Of a stretch of 8,238 nt of DNA, positions 6,185-8,238 are shown piece after piece. Within the stretch, counting starts at the first letter, position 1. Each line of letters begins with the position of its first letter. The notes below the pieces were generated by a model. That model saw only the letters and a list, made by a program, of their open reading frames with translations. It ran no database searches and had not been told where the DNA came from. A program made the translations under genes and the position numbers. Origin of the DNA: Candidatus Aerophobota bacterium (GTDB lineage Bacteria > Aerophobota > Aerophobia > Aerophobales > AE-B3A); contig JAUWXE010000046.1 in assembly GCA_030616535.1 (NCBI GenBank), positions 1 to 8,238 of the forward strand, read 5' to 3'.

Positions 6185-8002
6185 TCAGAGACCAACTAAG
6201 CCCAGATTCTCTATTTTTTCATCGGTAGGTAGCCCCTCTTCATCCCATCCTCTTGCCTCATAATACTCATCAAGCTCAACTTCATACATATCTTTGGTTA
6301 ACATATGTCCCTTAGCTGGACCCTCAGCTAGTTTTTCATTCATTATCCTTGGAGGTAGCATATCATCCTTTCGCCGTATCCCTTCTCTGGTTAATATTAG
6401 CCTCTCCAGGTTGTAGATTCTTTCACCTATCTCCATTAGCTTATCGGTGAAATCCAGGCCAGTTACTAAGTTAAGGATAGTTGGGTCCGGCTTATCGCTA
6501 AATCCCAAAGCCCTCCTCACTACTGTACATATACCTAGAGAGTCAATATAGGCTCTGGTATCCTGAATGCTCTTTATTAGCTTGCCTTTACCTTTAAGGG
6601 CAAACCTATCATACTCTCCACTTAGTAGTTCGGCCCTGATTGACCAGCCACCTACGTTATGGCAGGCACCTCTGGAGGAGGTCCCATAGACAAGCCCCAT
6701 CCCGTAGAATCCTCTTGGGTCGTAGGCAGCGAAGGGCATTCCCTTAACCTGCATCATGTACCGCTCTGAGCCAGGAATTTCAGCCATTATCCCCCGAAAT
6801 CCTCGTGCTAGTATCTCACCAACTTTTTTTCTTTTGGCTATGAACTCGATAGCCCCCAACACAGCCTCAGGACTGCCAAAAGTCAACTTCAGCCCCCCGG
6901 TATCTTCTTGGGTAATCATTCCTCTCTCATATAGTTCCATAGCAAAACCAATTATGTTACCGGTAGATATCGTATCCATACCATACTCATCACACAATAG
7001 GTTAGCCGATAAAATTGCATTAAAGTCTGATACCCCACACTGAGCTCCCAGGGCCCATATGGTTTCATATTCTGGAGCCACTGTCCATCCTTTAAATCTA
7101 CCAGTCTTCACCCGACATACCTTTAAGCAGGCTACGGGACATTTAAAGCAGGTCCGATTTTTGACAAAAAAGTTTTCTTTCATAAACCGAGCATCAATCT
7201 TATCAACCTCACTAAAAACGGCAGTTTGAAAGTTTCTTACTGGATAACAGCCCAGCTCATTTATCGACTCGGTATAGATGGGTCTTCCATAATCAGCTAA
7301 ACTCTGACAGGCCTTTCTCACCTCCCGAGGTTTAATCCTTTTTTTAAGTTCAGCTAGATTAGCGTAATTTAACCTCCCTTGCCCTTTAACCACGATGGCC
7401 TTAAGGTTCTTGGAAGCCATAACTACCCCCGCGCCTCCACGGCCAAAGCTTCTGCCGTCCACTTTAATGCAGGAGAAGGCTATCTTTCCTTCCGCCGCTG
7501 GCCCCACACACATTATTCCAGCCTGGGGGTAGCTAATCTCTTCTTTGAGAATTTTATCAACCTCTCCGGTGGTCTTACCCCAGAGTTTAGTGGCATCTTT
7601 AATTTCCACCTTATCATCATTGACAGACACATAAACAGGTTTTGAAGCTCTACCTTCTATAATTAGGCCGTCGTAACCGGCAAACTTAAGCTGCGGGCCG
7701 AAATCTCCTCCGGCATTAGAACAAAGATATATCCCGGTCTCAGGTGATTTGGTGGCACATTGGAACTTGGTACTCCCGGGAACCACGGTGCCGGTCAAAG
7801 GACCCGTCATAAAGATCAGTTTATTGGCTTCATCTAGTGGTCTAACCTCTGGAGTAATCTCCTCAAAATAAATTTTGGCAGCTATACCCCTTCCTCCCAG
7901 ATATTTCTCAAAGATTGCCTCTTCCAAATGCTCTACCTGATGGCTTCCCTTACTAAGATCGATTCTCAATACCTTGTCCACATATCCTCCTCTTTCCAGC
8001 AT
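6185..8002 (-). CDS. aor: Aldehyde:ferredoxin oxidoreductase, tungsten-pterin enzyme
   Basis: A cytoplasmic tungstoenzyme that oxidises aldehydes to acids and reduces ferredoxin. From ATG 8000-8002 it has 605 residues, the length of the Pyrococcus furiosus AOR. The N-terminal domain shows YLGGRGIAAK, GPLTGT, the SNAGGDFG region and pterin-contacting GRGGAGVVMASKNLKAI. The 4Fe-4S ligands are C285, C288 and C292 (CFKCPVAC) with the distal C492 in DSLGIC, matching C288, C291, C295 and C494 of the archaeal enzyme. APEYETIWALG holds the active-site glutamate (E311 or E313), RGACH gives H448, and YGMDTISTG and the C-terminal YYEARGWD are typical. The frame stays open to 8176, but that extension overlaps the kinase gene in another frame; AAAGGAG 5 nt before 8002 fixes the start. 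It follows the kinase by 25 nt and precedes the isomerase by 79 nt. The substrate is unknown; the sugar operon suggests a sugar-derived aldehyde or a redox-balancing role. Confidence 0.95.
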   Translation of the reverse strand: MLERGGYVDKVLRIDLSKGSHQVEHLEEAIFEKYLGGRGIAAKIYFEEITPEVRPLDEANKLIFMTGPLTGTVVPGSTKFQCATKSPETGIYLCSNAGGDFGPQLKFAGYDGLIIEGRASKPVYVSVNDDKVEIKDATKLWGKTTGEVDKILKEEISYPQAGIMCVGPAAEGKIAFSCIKVDGRSFGRGGAGVVMASKNLKAIVVKGQGRLNYANLAELKKRIKPREVRKACQSLADYGRPIYTESINELGCYPVRNFQTAVFSEVDKIDARFMKENFFVKNRTCFKCPVACLKVCRVKTGRFKGWTVAPEYETIWALGAQCGVSDFNAILSANLLCDEYGMDTISTGNIIGFAMELYERGMITQEDTGGLKLTFGSPEAVLGAIEFIAKRKKVGEILARGFRGIMAEIPGSERYMMQVKGMPFAAYDPRGFYGMGLVYGTSSRGACHNVGGWSIRAELLSGEYDRFALKGKGKLIKSIQDTRAYIDSLGICTVVRRALGFSDKPDPTILNLVTGLDFTDKLMEIGERIYNLERLILTREGIRRKDDMLPPRIMNEKLAEGPAKGHMLTKDMYEVELDEYYEARGWDEEGLPTDEKIENLGLVGL

Positions 8003-8007
8003 TTCCT

Positions 8008-8014
8008 CTCCTTT
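8008..8014 (-). promoter_or_regulatory. Strong ribosome binding site fixing the AOR start
   Basis: AAAGGAG on the minus strand, 5 nt before ATG 8000-8002 and just after the kinase stop codon. It supports the 605-residue AOR rather than the longer open frame. Confidence 0.8.
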
Positions 8015-8027
8015 CAAAAAGCAAACA

Positions 8028-8238
8028 TCATTTTGATTCTGGCACTTTTGAAATCCTGGCCAACTTGCTAAATAGCCCGCCCTGTGTTTTAATGAGATCG
8101 ATATAGGCCCCGGCATAACTATTATAATATTGATGATACTTAGGTCTAGGCTCAATTCGTGAGGTAGTCTTAACAAATCTTCTGGCCGTTGAGGCTAAAT
8201 CATCAAAAAGCCCTACTGCATATCCGGCAATGATGGCC
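8028..8238 (-). CDS. FGGY-family carbohydrate kinase, C-terminal fragment
   Basis: The minus strand at the right edge is open with no start and encodes 69 residues ending at TGA 8028-8030. The sequence AIIAGYAVGLFDDLASTARRF, taken in two parts as AIIAGYAVGLF then DDLASTARRF, matches the end of FGGY sugar kinases (xylulokinase, ribulokinase, glycerol kinase relatives): a helix with alanines and glycines, then a segment with aspartates before a basic stretch. It is followed by IEPRPKYHQYYNSYAGAY, the typical proline-tyrosine segment (proline, spacer, H-x-x-Y-x-x-x-Y) that ends these proteins. FGGY kinases phosphorylate a pentulose, hexulose or polyol with ATP. The catalytic parts lie outside the window, so the substrate cannot be read. 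The stop is 25 nt upstream of the AOR start, so it is probably the leading or an internal gene of the same operon. The family call rests on a short tail but fits well. Confidence 0.75.
   Translation of the reverse strand, partial: AIIAGYAVGLFDDLASTARRFVKTTSRIEPRPKYHQYYNSYAGAYIDLIKTQGGLFSKLARISKVPESK

Noticed and set aside
8003..8176. N-terminal extension of AOR by 58 residues
   Set aside because: It overlaps the kinase 3' end in another frame, has no AOR-like content, and a strong ribosome binding site marks the start at 8002.

Overview
The window reads as chromosomal DNA of an anaerobic bacterium, probably a sugar fermenter that handles electrons through ferredoxin. The basis is a tungsten-type aldehyde:ferredoxin oxidoreductase, an RnfC subunit, clear Shine-Dalgarno sites before nearly every gene, and short bacterial-style gene spacing. 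I cannot name the lineage from this sequence. Nothing here is a phage, plasmid or CRISPR signature.

Layout. Positions 1-563 (+) hold the 3' end of a zinc-type alcohol/polyol dehydrogenase. It converges on a minus-strand block that fills the rest of the window. Read in the direction of transcription (right to left), the block is: the last 69 codons of an FGGY sugar kinase (8028 to the window end), aldehyde:ferredoxin oxidoreductase (6185-8002), cupin-type phosphoglucose isomerase (5518-6105), a ribulose-phosphate 3-epimerase family protein with AlsE-like features (4724-5407), a large imperfect palindrome (about 4517-4702), a Gfo/Idh/MocA dehydrogenase with a forced TTG start (3370-4389), a 181-bp gap with a candidate terminator and promoter, then rnfC (1881-3188) and argD (692-1879) separated by one base. 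Between argD and the zinc dehydrogenase lie a perfect 12-bp inverted repeat and a 36-residue hydrophobic reading frame.

How the genes may work together (inference). Kinase, C3-epimerase and phosphoglucose isomerase would take a ketose or polyol-derived sugar to a ketose 6-phosphate, then fructose 6-phosphate and glucose 6-phosphate. The Gfo/Idh enzyme, and possibly the zinc dehydrogenase, would do NAD(P)-linked oxidation of a polyol or sugar. AOR would oxidise an aldehyde and reduce ferredoxin, and RnfC belongs to the complex that couples reduced ferredoxin to NAD+. The substrate cannot be fixed from the sequence. A tungstoenzyme inside a sugar-phosphate operon is the most unusual feature of the window.

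Two start or gene calls differ from a plain longest-frame reading. AOR is called from 8002, not 8176, because the longer frame runs out of phase over the end of the kinase gene. The isomerase is called from 6105, because its ribosome binding site sits there.
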